From NCBI GenBank assembly GCA_052387255.1, contig JBQTJI010000012.1:13117-77116 (forward strand): a stretch of DNA of 64,000 bases, given 5' to 3'. Below, piece by piece: positions 45,620 to 53,606 of this stretch; position 1 is the first letter of the stretch, and the number at the start of each line of letters is the position of its first letter. The notes beneath the pieces were generated by a model. It searched no databases. It saw only the letters and a program-made list of their open reading frames with translations, and was not told the origin of the DNA. The position numbers and the translations under genes are program-made. Source of the DNA: JBBQXK01 sp052387255. GTDB lineage: Bacteria > Pseudomonadota > Alphaproteobacteria > Rhodobacterales > Rhodobacteraceae.

Positions 45620-45909
45620 CCAGCGAAGCCTACAAGCGCATTGAACAAGGCCTGCGCGAGGCGATTGCCTTTGCCCAGGGCGACACGACCGGCTGCATCG
45701 TCCACCACATCGAGGTGCCCCACTCGGACGTCCGCGCCATCCGCGCCCGCACCGGCCTGAGCCAGGCCGAATTCGCCCGGTCCATCGGGGTGAAGAAGGC
45801 GACGCTGCTGAACTGGGAACACAACCGGCGCACGCCGGACGGCCCCGCACGGGTGCTGCTGGCGCTGATCGAGAAAGAGCCGGGGATTGTGGGACGGGTG
45901 TTGGGGTGA
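45616..45909 (+). CDS. HTH (XRE-type) antitoxin, HigA/NadS-like
   Basis: A 97-residue protein with a clear HTH: VRAIRARTGLSQAEFARSIG and VKKATLLNWEHNRRTPDGPA, with a C-terminal helix. An N-terminal stretch (AYKRIEQGLREAIAFAQG) probably contacts the toxin. It is translated from an ATG overlapping the toxin's TGA. It is expected to bind the 45247-45284 dyad. Confidence 0.88.
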   Translation: MTSEAYKRIEQGLREAIAFAQGDTTGCIVHHIEVPHSDVRAIRARTGLSQAEFARSIGVKKATLLNWEHNRRTPDGPARVLLALIEKEPGIVGRVLG

Positions 45910-45922
45910 GGGGGGCCGGACT

Positions 45923-46018
45923 GGCGACCTGGTGGAGCGGCTGATGCGCAAGAAGCCGGAGCTGCGGTTCCAGTATATCAGCGAGAATGCGCGGTTTGTG
46001 GAGGAGTTGGATGTGTAG
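45923..46018 (+). pseudogene. Duplicated parE 3' tail
   Basis: These 96 bases match the last 96 of parE (45158-45253) at all but about nine positions. Most changes are silent; the encoded peptide differs at one residue (LMGKK to LMRKK). The copy therefore looks like a parE end from another lineage rather than a recent local copy. It flows into the start of the HNH gene. It has no start codon of its own in this frame. Confidence 0.85.
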
Positions 46019-46703
46019 TGATAGAACAAGTATCCCGCTGCCAGTGCGCCGCCAATTGCGTCAAGAGGTTGCGTTCGGATGTCCAATCTGTGGCAATCCG
46101 ATTCTTGACTATCATCATATAATCCCAATCTCTGAGTTAGAGCACAACGATCCGGATCACATGGTTGCCCTCTGCCCAACCCATCACCGTGAATCGGGGA
46201 AGTTGCGGAGAGAAAAGGCTTATAAGCTCAAGCGAGAGCCCATAAACCTTGTCAATGGCAACGTTAGAGGTCTTTTAGGTACCAACAGGACGCTTCAGTC
46301 GTTTCGTCTGGGAACATCTATCTTTATAAATACCCCAAAGATCTTCGTGCATCGTGGCCGGACTATTCTTGAGCATGTAATTCAGGATGGGCAAAACCTT
46401 GTGAGCGCCTTCATTCCAGGCACTGGAATGGTGCCAGACTTGTTGATTCAAGAGAATGATTTTTCCGCGAGCGTCGCCAACTTTTGGGACATAGAATTTC
46501 GAACAAATTACTTGAAGGTGGCGCTCCTTGATCGAACGAGTTGGTTTGAGTTGGATTTTCGCTCTGAGCATGCAGTGGTCAATCTCAACTTGAATATTGA
46601 AGGACGACGCTTCCTGTTCAATCCGAATACATCAATCTTTGGCGGATCAAATATAAGGGTAACCGCTACGGACTGCTTCGTTGGCTACGAATTTGGCGGT
46701 TAA
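46011..46703 (+). CDS. HNH endonuclease-domain protein
   Basis: A 230-residue protein. An HNH/zinc site occupies residues 24-62: CPICGNPILDYHHIIPISEL, HNDPDHMVALCPTHHRES, with two CxxC-type pairs and the catalytic His pair. The remaining 150 residues are beta-rich and unrecognised. G+C content is clearly lower than in parE. The ATG lies in the duplicated parE tail, out of frame with it (ATGTGTAG), with GGAGGAG upstream from the tail, so expression was probably coupled to a parE gene. It may serve phage defence, restriction or mobility. Confidence 0.8.
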   Translation: MCSDRTSIPLPVRRQLRQEVAFGCPICGNPILDYHHIIPISELEHNDPDHMVALCPTHHRESGKLRREKAYKLKREPINLVNGNVRGLLGTNRTLQSFRLGTSIFINTPKIFVHRGRTILEHVIQDGQNLVSAFIPGTGMVPDLLIQENDFSASVANFWDIEFRTNYLKVALLDRTSWFELDFRSEHAVVNLNLNIEGRRFLFNPNTSIFGGSNIRVTATDCFVGYEFGG

Positions 46704-46938
46704 TGCGCCACGTAGGTTGCGCATTCATTGCGCACCACTCCACCGCGCGGCAATGATGCGCAATGAATGAACACCCTCCCCCAACTCCAATATCGGACTG
46801 TCACCCCGGGTCTGGCCCGGGGTCTCTCCATGCCAGGACCCCGGGGCAAGCCTGGGGCACCATGATGCCCTTCACCCCCCGTTAACCCTCCCCGCCCCAG
46901 ACTCCCCCTTGACCCCCGCACTAAACATATGCATATAA
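46704..46938. repeat. Intergenic palindromes between HNH gene and brnT
   Basis: No gene is seen. 46704-46772 is an imperfect dyad with GCGCATTCATTGCGCA and TGCGCAATGAATG. 46804-46822 is a hairpin CCCCGGG/CCCGGGG inside a common-looking ACCCCGGGTCTGGCCCGGGG unit, with a second similar half to 46855. The brnT promoter, with ATATGCATAT (46927-46936), ends the gap. Confidence 0.5.
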
Positions 46939-47208
46939 ATGCCCGACTGGGACGAAGACAAACGCCAGACCAACCTCGCCAAGCACGGCGTGGACTTCGA
47001 TGCTATCGCGGCGTTCGACTGGACGACCGCAACCGTGGAGCCTGACGCGCGACGGGACTATGCCGAGATGCGGTGGATCGCGCTTGGAAAGATCGGGGAC
47101 CGGTTGCACTATCTGGCTTTCACGCGGCGGGGCGCGGACACCCGGATCATCAGCCTGCGCAAGGCCAACCGAAGGGAGCGGAGGCGATGGGAAAGCCTAA
47201 GACCGTGA
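46939..47208 (+). CDS. brnT: BrnT-family toxin
   Basis: An 89-residue RelE-fold toxin. PDWDEDKRQTNLAKHGVDFD opens it as in BrnT, followed by RRDYAEMRWIALGKIGDRLH and ADTRIISLRKANRRERRRW. The family cleaves RNA and is neutralised by BrnA. The ATG directly follows an AT-rich promoter with a 10 bp palindrome. The stop overlaps the brnA start by 22 bases. Confidence 0.92.
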   Translation: MPDWDEDKRQTNLAKHGVDFDAIAAFDWTTATVEPDARRDYAEMRWIALGKIGDRLHYLAFTRRGADTRIISLRKANRRERRRWESLRP

Positions 47209-47528
47209 CCGTCATCTGGCCAACGCCCGAGGAAGACGCGGCAATCACAGCCGCCGCCTTGTCGGACCCCGATGCGCAACCTCTGACGGATGAGGAACTG
47301 GCCGGGATGCGCCCTGTCTGGGACTACCCCGAACTCGTCGCCGTCCTGCAGAAAGAAGGCAAACTCGGCCGCCCGCCCCTGCCCGCCACCGAGAAGAAAC
47401 AGCGCGTCACGCTGCACCTCGACCCCGACGTGCTGGCCCGTCTGCGCGAGGGCGGCAAGGGCTGGCAGACCCGCGCCAATGCGGCACTTCGGGGGGCCCT
47501 GGGGCTGGACGTCCCGAGAAAGGGTTGA
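47187..47528 (+). CDS. brnA: BrnA-family antitoxin
   Basis: A 113-residue antitoxin. The C-terminal ribbon-helix-helix KQRVTLHLDPDVLARLREGG and KGWQTRANAALRGAL is the BrnA DNA-binding unit; the N-terminal half (MGKPKTVTVIWPTPEEDAAI, then LTDEELAGMRP) wraps the toxin. AAGGGAGCGGAGGCG precedes the ATG. It forms a pair with brnT. Confidence 0.9.
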   Translation: MGKPKTVTVIWPTPEEDAAITAAALSDPDAQPLTDEELAGMRPVWDYPELVAVLQKEGKLGRPPLPATEKKQRVTLHLDPDVLARLREGGKGWQTRANAALRGALGLDVPRKG

Positions 47529-47576
47529 CAAACGGTGAACGGTCTTTCGCAACAACTTGATTACAAAGGATTTATA

Positions 47577-47600
47577 TGGTCTAACACATGTGTTAGACCA
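47577..47600. promoter_or_regulatory. Perfect 24 bp palindrome at convergent gene ends
   Basis: TGGTCTAACACATGTGTTAGACCA is a dyad with no loop, spanning the lolD stop codon. It lacks a T-run, so it looks more like a protein site than a simple terminator. It marks the right edge of the parE-lolD accessory stretch. Confidence 0.55.
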
Positions 47601-48267
47601 CAAGCCCCCCCTCCAGCCGCACCACCCGGTCCATCCTTGCCGCCAGCCCCAGATTGTGGGTCGCGATCAGCGCCGACAGGCCGGTTTCGCGCACCAGCCC
47701 CATCAGGGCGGCAAACACCGTATCCGAGGTGGCCGGATCAAGGTTCCCCGTCGGCTCGTCCGCCAAGAGCAGCTTGGGCCCGTTGGCCAGCGCCCGGCAG
47801 AACGCGACCCGCTGCTGCTCGCCCCCCGACAGTTCCGCCGGGCGGTGCCCGGTGCGGGCCGACAGGCCGACCCGCCCCAAGAGGTCGCTGGACCGGGCAT
47901 CGGCCTGCCCCCGCCCGACCCCGTTCGCAAGCTGCGGCAGGGTCACGTTTTCCAGCGCGGTGAACTCGGGCAGAAGGTGGTGGAACTGGTAGATGAACCC
48001 CACGTCGCGCCGCCGCGCCTCGGTCCGGGCGCGGTCGCCGGTGGTGCCCATGGCAACGCCGCCCAGGTGGACGGTGCCTGCGTCGGCCACGTCCAGCAGC
48101 CCCGCAATGTGCAGAAGCGTCGACTTGCCGGCACCCGAGGGGGCGACCAGCGCCACGACCTCGCCCCTGGCCACCGCCAGCGACGCCCCCCGCAGCACCA
48201 TGACCTCGGACGGCAGGCCGCGCATGTAGCCTTTTTCGACCGCGTCGAGCCGCAGGGCGTCATTCAT
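47593..48267 (-). CDS. lolD: Lipoprotein-releasing ABC transporter ATPase LolD
   Basis: A 224-residue ABC ATPase. Walker A APSGAGKST, signature LSGGEQQRVAFCRALA, Walker B LLLADEPTGNLDP and a switch His (ATHNL) are present. It powers release of outer-membrane lipoproteins from the inner membrane to LolA. Its start overlaps the permease stop by eight bases, which fixes co-expression. Confidence 0.93.
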   Translation of the reverse strand: MNDALRLDAVEKGYMRGLPSEVMVLRGASLAVARGEVVALVAPSGAGKSTLLHIAGLLDVADAGTVHLGGVAMGTTGDRARTEARRRDVGFIYQFHHLLPEFTALENVTLPQLANGVGRGQADARSSDLLGRVGLSARTGHRPAELSGGEQQRVAFCRALANGPKLLLADEPTGNLDPATSDTVFAALMGLVRETGLSALIATHNLGLAARMDRVVRLEGGLVV

Positions 48268-49540
48268 AGCGCAGCGCCTCGACGGGGTTCATGCGGGCGG
48301 CACGCCGGGCGGGGAAGATGGTGACGACGAAGGACAGCCCCAGCGACAGCGCCACCGCCGACAGCACGTCGCCCATCTGCAGACGTGCCGGCAGCGCATA
48401 GATGCCCCGGATCGACGGGTCCCAGACATTGCCGCCCATGATCCGGTCCACCACGGCAAAGATCGGGTCGATCCAGACGGCGAACAGGCAGCCCAGCACC
48501 ACCCCGGCCAGGGTGCCGACGATCCCGGTGAACGCCCCGCACAGGAAGAACACGCGCAGCACCGACCCCTCGGTCAGGCCCATGGTGCGCAGGATGCCGA
48601 TGTCGCGGCCCTTGTTCTTGACCAGCATGATCAGGCCCGAGACGATGTTCATTGCGGCGATCAGCACCAGGATGGACAGGATCACGAACATGATGTTGTC
48701 CTCGACATCCAGCGCCCGCAGAAAGCTGCCCGCACTGTCGCGCCACGACCACAGCAGGGCGTCGGGGCCCCCCACCTGCAGCATCGCGGCGGCGTGGTCG
48801 TCGATCTTTTCGGGGTCGGACACCATCACCTCGATCTCGTCGGCAAAGCCTTCGCGGTTGAGGTAGGATTGCGCTTCCTCCAGCGGCAGGTAGGCGCGCA
48901 CCCGGTCGATGTCATAGCGGCCTGCCGTGAAGATGTAGACGACCTCATAGGCCTTGACGCGCGGTGACTTGCCCATGGGTGTCGTGGCGCCGTCGGGCGA
49001 GATCAGGCGGATGCGGTCGCCGACCATGACCCCCAGTTCGCGCGCCAGGCCCGAGCCGATGGCAATGCCCTGGTCCAGCCGTGCGAGGTCGCCGGTGCCG
49101 CCCGAACCTGCGCCGATGCGGGGAATGGTGGCCACGTCCGTAGGCCGCATGCCATAGATCTCGACGCCCGCGTTCCGGCCCTGGAACGTGCCCATCACCT
49201 GCGCCTTGACCAGGGGCACGGCGCGGGTGACGCCGGGCAGGTCGCGCAGGCGGGAGGCGACGTCGTCATAATCGGCAAAGCCCCGGATCGTGCGCCCTTC
49301 GGCATCCAACCGCGCCTCGGCAAAAACGGTCATGTGCGCGTTGGCACCCAGGATCGTGTCGATGAACTCGGCCCGGAAACCGGCGCGCACCGCCAGCGTG
49401 GCGATCAGGGCAAAGACCGCCAGGGTGATGCCGATCAGGCTGATCCAGGTCATCACGCTGACCCCGCCCTCGGCCCGCCGCGCGCGCAGGTAGCGCCAGG
49501 CGATCATCCACTCGAAGGGGGCGAAAGGGGCGGTGGACAT
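48260..49540 (-). CDS. lolC: LolC/LolE-family lipoprotein-releasing permease
   Basis: A 426-residue MacB/FtsX-type permease. The first TM (VMTWISLIGITLAVFALIAT) precedes a large periplasmic domain (about residues 45-270), then three C-terminal TM helices (NIMFVILSILVLIAAMNIVS; VFFLCGAFTGIVGTLAG; VALSLGLSFVVTIFPAR). EALRYE at the end is canonical. There is only one permease gene here, so a homodimeric (LolF-like) arrangement is possible. The start at 49540 (MSTAPFAPFEW) fits the family. Confidence 0.9.
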   Translation of the reverse strand: MSTAPFAPFEWMIAWRYLRARRAEGGVSVMTWISLIGITLAVFALIATLAVRAGFRAEFIDTILGANAHMTVFAEARLDAEGRTIRGFADYDDVASRLRDLPGVTRAVPLVKAQVMGTFQGRNAGVEIYGMRPTDVATIPRIGAGSGGTGDLARLDQGIAIGSGLARELGVMVGDRIRLISPDGATTPMGKSPRVKAYEVVYIFTAGRYDIDRVRAYLPLEEAQSYLNREGFADEIEVMVSDPEKIDDHAAAMLQVGGPDALLWSWRDSAGSFLRALDVEDNIMFVILSILVLIAAMNIVSGLIMLVKNKGRDIGILRTMGLTEGSVLRVFFLCGAFTGIVGTLAGVVLGCLFAVWIDPIFAVVDRIMGGNVWDPSIRGIYALPARLQMGDVLSAVALSLGLSFVVTIFPARRAARMNPVEALRYE

Positions 49541-49625
49541 GATGCTGCTCGTTGATTTTGGCGGGACATTGGGGGGTGCGCGGGCAGAGGTCAAGGTGAC
49601 GACGAAGCAGCACATGAAATGCGAA

Positions 49626-49651
49626 GCGCGGCAGAGAGAACTCTGCCGCGC
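49626..49651. terminator. Strong hairpin between degQ-like and lolC genes
   Basis: An 11-bp stem GCGCGGCAGAG / CTCTGCCGCGC closes on the tetraloop AGAA. There is no T-run, so it may slow or end transcription from the protease gene, or be part of the adjoining repeat block. Confidence 0.4.
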
Positions 49652-49750
49652 GCAGGGTGCGTGCCTGTACGCACCGACTATGCCGAGTAGTGCGTGCAAG
49701 CACGCACCCTACCCCACGGCGCGCAAGGTGGGCAGATTGCCCACCCTACG
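49652..49750. repeat. Extragenic palindrome (GTAGGGTGC family), copy 3, with a GGTGGGCA dyad
   Basis: GCAGGGTGCGTGCCTGTACG (49652) pairs with GTGCGTGCAAGCACGCACCC, ending CCCTAC at 49712. A second small dyad, GGTGGGCAGATTGCCCACC, lies at 49727-49745. This double arrangement joins the two palindrome types seen separately elsewhere in the window. Confidence 0.75.
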
Positions 49751-49762
49751 GGCACCTGACGA

Positions 49763-51247
49763 TCACTCGATCCCCAGTGCCACGAAACGCGGGTCGCCCG
49801 CGCGGCGGATCAGCAGGAGCAGCGACTTGCGCCCCGCACCCTTGGCCTCGTCCACGCGGTCGGTCAGGTCCTGGACGCGGACCACCGCCTGCTGGCCCGC
49901 CTCGGTGATCACGTCACCCACGCGCAGGCCCTTGGCATAGGCCTCGGACAGCTCGTCCACCTGGGTGATGGCCAGGCCCTTGGTGTCCTCGGGCACGCCC
50001 AGTTCCTTGGCGACCTCGGCGGTCAGGGGCGTGACGCTGATACCCAGGACCTCGCCAGCCTCGGGCGTGGGGGCGGGGGTGGCGGCGGTGGCGACGGGTT
50101 CGCCCTCGGCCTCTTCGCGGCGACCGAGGGTCACGGCCAGCGTCACGCTCTTGCCCTCGCGCATCACGATCACGCGCACCGCCTCGCCCACCGGCGCGTC
50201 GGCCACGCGGCGGACCAGTTCGCGGGTGTCGGCGACGTCCGCGCCGTCGAAGGTCACGATCACGTCACCCGCCAGCATGCCCGCATCCTTGGCCGGGCCG
50301 TCGGGCACGTCGGTGATCAGCGCACCCTTGGCGTCCGACAGCCCCATCGCCTCGGCCACGTCGGGGGTCACGTCCTGGATGCGCACGCCGAGCCACCCGC
50401 GCCGCGTCTCGCCAAACTCGCGCAGCTGGCCCACCACCTTTGACACCACGTTCGACGCCATCGAGAAGCCGATGCCGATCGAACCGCCGGTTGGCGACAG
50501 GATCGCGGTGTTCACGCCGATGACCTGGCCGTCCATGTTGAACAGCGGGCCGCCCGAGTTGCCCTTGTTGATGGCCGCATCGGTCTGGATATAGTCGTCA
50601 TAGGTGCCCGACAGCGCCCGGTTGCGCGCCGAAACGATCCCCACCGACACCGAGAACCCCTGTCCCAGCGGGTTGCCCACGGCGACCACCCAGTCGCCCA
50701 CACGCATCACGTCGCTGTCGCCAAAGCTGACAAAGGGCAGCGGCGTGTCGCTGTCGACCTTGAGCAGCGCGAGGTCGGTCTTGGGGTCGGTGCCGACCAG
50801 CTTGGCCTGCAGCCGCTTGCCCGAGAAGAACTCGATCTCGATCTCGTCGGCCTTCTCGATCACATGGTTGTTGGTGACGATGTAGCCGTCTTCGCTGATG
50901 ACAAAGCCCGATCCCAGGGCCTCTGACTTGCGCGGGCGGGCACCCTCGCCCTGGCCCCGGCGGTCGAGGAAATCGTTGAAGAAATCCTCGAACGGGCTGC
51001 CCTCGGGAATGTCGAGGTTCGGCCCCTCGGGACGGCCCGCGACGGTGGTCGAGGTGGTGATGTTCACGACCGAGGGGCTGATCTCTTCGGCTAGGTCGGC
51101 AAAGGTCTCGGGCGGGGTGAAGGCGTGGCCCTGGACGGCAGGCCCAAGCGCAAGCGCCAGGCCCAGACCCAGCGCGAGCAGGGCCTTTCCGGCGCTGTTG
51201 TTGTGGATGAACGCCGGCACGGCGACCGACGCGGATTTCGACTGCAT
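49763..51247 (-). CDS. degQ: Do-family periplasmic serine protease (DegP/DegQ-like)
   Basis: A 494-residue HtrA protease. A signal segment (KALLALGLGLALALGPAVQG) is followed by the trypsin fold with triad His (VTNNHVIEK), Asp (PKTDLALLKV) and Ser (NKGNSGGPLF), then two PDZ domains (from about residues 275 and 395). It degrades misfolded envelope proteins. The start at 51247 has GAGGAGT upstream; GTG (51271) and ATG (51262) are less likely. It lies downstream of hflK-hflC but a terminator separates them, so it should have its own promoter in the 218 bp gap. Confidence 0.93.
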   Translation of the reverse strand: MQSKSASVAVPAFIHNNSAGKALLALGLGLALALGPAVQGHAFTPPETFADLAEEISPSVVNITTSTTVAGRPEGPNLDIPEGSPFEDFFNDFLDRRGQGEGARPRKSEALGSGFVISEDGYIVTNNHVIEKADEIEIEFFSGKRLQAKLVGTDPKTDLALLKVDSDTPLPFVSFGDSDVMRVGDWVVAVGNPLGQGFSVSVGIVSARNRALSGTYDDYIQTDAAINKGNSGGPLFNMDGQVIGVNTAILSPTGGSIGIGFSMASNVVSKVVGQLREFGETRRGWLGVRIQDVTPDVAEAMGLSDAKGALITDVPDGPAKDAGMLAGDVIVTFDGADVADTRELVRRVADAPVGEAVRVIVMREGKSVTLAVTLGRREEAEGEPVATAATPAPTPEAGEVLGISVTPLTAEVAKELGVPEDTKGLAITQVDELSEAYAKGLRVGDVITEAGQQAVVRVQDLTDRVDEAKGAGRKSLLLLIRRAGDPRFVALGIE

Positions 51248-51423
51248 TCCGACACTCCTCATGTGTGGCACCGGCCCCGGGTCGCCCGAACGGCTGTGGG
51301 CGCGGCCCGAACGCGTGGCTCTACCCTGTCATCTGGGAACGTTTCGGCGCAATGCAAACCCCATCGCGGCGACTCAATTGGATGTGAAGGATTGTCACGT
51401 ATTCCGCACGGGCGTCCAAACGG

Positions 51424-51458
51424 AAAACGCGCGGCCCCGCCGGTCGCGGGGCCGCGCG
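51424..51458 (-). terminator. Intrinsic terminator of hflKC
   Basis: A 13-bp stem (CGCGCGGCCCCGC paired with GCGGGGCCGCGCG) with loop CGGTC lies eight bases past the hflC stop. On the minus strand it is followed by TTTT. This is the clearest rho-independent terminator in the window. Confidence 0.75.
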
Positions 51459-51465
51459 GTCCGGT

Positions 51466-52365
51466 TCAGTTCCCTGCTGCGGGCGGCACCGGCACGGCGG
51501 GGGCGGTGTCGGTGCGCAGATAGTCGAAGAACGTCGAGTCGGGCTGCATCACGATGGACGAGTTGTTGCCGCCGAGCGCCCGTTCATAGCTGGTCAGCGA
51601 CCGGGTGAAGGCAAAGAACTCGGGGTCGCGCCCGAACGCCTCGGCGTAGATGCCGTTGCGCTGCGCATCGGCCTCGCCGCGCACCACCTCGGCGTTCTTG
51701 CGCGCCTCGGAGGTCAGTTCCACCACGGTGCGGTCGGCACTGGCGCGGACGCGCTGCGCCGCCTCGTTGCCGCGCGCGATCTCGTCGGCGGACTCGCGCT
51801 GCCGCTCGGCCCGCATCCGGGCGAATGTCGCGTCCAGGTTCTGCTCGGGCAGGTCGGTGCGGGTCAGGCGCACGTCGATCACCTCGATCCCCAGCGAGGC
51901 CGACTGTCGGCGCGAGATGTCGCGGATCTCGTTCATCAGTGTGGTGCGGTCTTCGGACAGCACGCGGTTGGCGGGAACGCGGCCCAGGACCTCGGGGATC
52001 GCGGCGTTGATGATGCCCTCGAGCCGCCGCTGCGCCTGCGTCTCGCCCCCGGTGCCCACCGACTGGCGGAACCGCACCAGATCGGCGATGCGCCAGCGGG
52101 CGAAGGCGTCCACCACCAGGCGGCGGTCGTCGGCCATCGTCACCTCGACCGGCTGCGTCGGCAGGCCCAGGATGCGGTCCTCGTAGCGCACGACCTCCTG
52201 GATGATCGGGATCTTGAAACCGAGGCCCGGTTCGTCCTTGACCTGGCGGACCTGGCCGAACTGCAGGACCAGCGCCTTTTCGCGTTCGTCCACCACGAAG
52301 ATCGAGGACAGCACGCCCGCGACCACGACGCCGATCACCGGCAGGATATAGGCTGCGCGCGCCAT
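51466..52365 (-). CDS. hflC: Protease modulator HflC
   Basis: A 299-residue SPFH/prohibitin protein. An N-terminal membrane helix (LPVIGVVVAGVLSSIFVV) precedes the SPFH domain and a long charged coiled coil (about 170-250, with ARMRAERQRESADEIARGNE). With HflK it makes the cage around FtsH that controls membrane-protein turnover. The ATG overlaps the hflK stop by one base. Confidence 0.94.
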   Translation of the reverse strand: MARAAYILPVIGVVVAGVLSSIFVVDEREKALVLQFGQVRQVKDEPGLGFKIPIIQEVVRYEDRILGLPTQPVEVTMADDRRLVVDAFARWRIADLVRFRQSVGTGGETQAQRRLEGIINAAIPEVLGRVPANRVLSEDRTTLMNEIRDISRRQSASLGIEVIDVRLTRTDLPEQNLDATFARMRAERQRESADEIARGNEAAQRVRASADRTVVELTSEARKNAEVVRGEADAQRNGIYAEAFGRDPEFFAFTRSLTSYERALGGNNSSIVMQPDSTFFDYLRTDTAPAVPVPPAAGN

Positions 52366-53552
52366 CAGTTGGTCCCCCCTTGGGTGGCCGCAGCACCAGA
52401 CGGCGCGGTCATGCGGCCAAGCTCGTTCAGCGGCAGGAACGGCACCACGCCCGACCCGCCCCCTTCGCCCCCCGACACGCCATCGAGGATGACCTTGTTC
52501 ATGTCGCCCAGAACCTTTTCCATCGTTTCCAGATACATCCGCCGCCGCGTCACTTCGGGCGCCTTGACGTATTCCTCATAGACCGCCAGGAACCGGCTGG
52601 CCTCACCCTGCGCATTGTTCACCACCTCGGCGCGGTAGGCTTCGGCCTGTTCCAAGAGGCGCGCCGCCTCGCCGCGCGCCGCTGCCGTGACCTGGTTGGC
52701 ATAGGCGTCGGCCTCGTTCTGCAGACGCTCGCGCTGCTGCTGGGCGGCCTGCACCTCGCGGAAGGCGTCGATCACCTGTTCGGGGGCCACGGCGCGCTGC
52801 AGGTTGACCCGCACGATGCTGATGCCCGCGTTGTAGGTGTCCAGCGTGCCTTGCACCGCGCGCTGCAGGTCGGTGGCGATGACACCCCGGTCGCGGTTCA
52901 GGATCGGCGACAGTTCGGACCGCGCGATGATGTCGCGCATGGCACTTTCGCTGACCGCGCGGATCGTGTCCTCGGGGTCGGCCAGGTTGAACAGGTACTG
53001 CGCCGGGTCCGAGATGTTCCAGACCACCTGATAGCCCACATCGACGATGTTCTGGTCGCGCGTCAGCATCAGGCCCGTGCCGTTGCTGCTGCCCGATCCG
53101 ATGCCGATGTCGGTGGTGCGTTCGCCCGTCACCTGCACGATTTCCGCCGTAACGAAGGGCCAGGGGGCGAAGTTCAGGCCGGGGTTGCCGACCGTCGAGA
53201 ACTCGCCCAGGAACAGCTCGACCGAGCGTTCCTCGGGCCGCACCGTGTAGAAACTGGTGAAGGCCCACAGGCCCACCGCCGCCAGACCGGCCAGGATCAC
53301 GCCGTTGCGGCTGAACAGCGGCCCAATCGGGTTGCCGCCGCCGCCGCCCGGACCGCCGCCCCCGGTGCCCCGCCGCCCGCCCATCAGGACGCGCAGCTGT
53401 TCCTGCCCCTTCTTCATGATCTCGTCGATCTCGGGGATGGAATTGCCGCCCTCGCCCGGACGCCTGGGTCCGCCGCGCGGCGGGGGATCGCGGCGGTCGT
53501 CGTCACCGCGATTGCCGCCACCACCGCCCCAGGGGCCACCGTTACCTGACAT
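52365..53552 (-). CDS. hflK: Protease modulator HflK
   Basis: A 395-residue HflK. The N-terminal 80 residues are Gly/Pro/Arg-rich (GGPWGGGGGNRGDDD), as is usual; one TM helix (NGVILAGLAAVGLWAFTSFY) and the SPFH domain with a coiled coil (QAAQQQRERLQNEADAYANQ) follow. It partners HflC from the adjacent gene. It lies 54 bp downstream of gor, so transcription may begin from there or further upstream. Confidence 0.94.
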   Translation of the reverse strand: MSGNGGPWGGGGGNRGDDDRRDPPPRGGPRRPGEGGNSIPEIDEIMKKGQEQLRVLMGGRRGTGGGGPGGGGGNPIGPLFSRNGVILAGLAAVGLWAFTSFYTVRPEERSVELFLGEFSTVGNPGLNFAPWPFVTAEIVQVTGERTTDIGIGSGSSNGTGLMLTRDQNIVDVGYQVVWNISDPAQYLFNLADPEDTIRAVSESAMRDIIARSELSPILNRDRGVIATDLQRAVQGTLDTYNAGISIVRVNLQRAVAPEQVIDAFREVQAAQQQRERLQNEADAYANQVTAAARGEAARLLEQAEAYRAEVVNNAQGEASRFLAVYEEYVKAPEVTRRRMYLETMEKVLGDMNKVILDGVSGGEGGGSGVVPFLPLNELGRMTAPSGAAATQGGTN

Positions 53553-53606
53553 CTGCCATCCTCTTTGCGTCTCTGCCCGCCTGACTTGTGCATCGGGGCG
53601 GGAAAT

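Noticed and set aside
46700..46921. A 73-codon minus-strand frame between the HNH gene and brnT
   Set aside because: It lies over palindromic repeats, has a repeat-like translation and no ribosome site.
45247..47600. The accessory stretch as a complete mobile element
   Set aside because: No integrase, transposase or clear paired attachment sites; only the parE tail repeat and one palindrome are seen, so it is described as a hotspot and not as an element.
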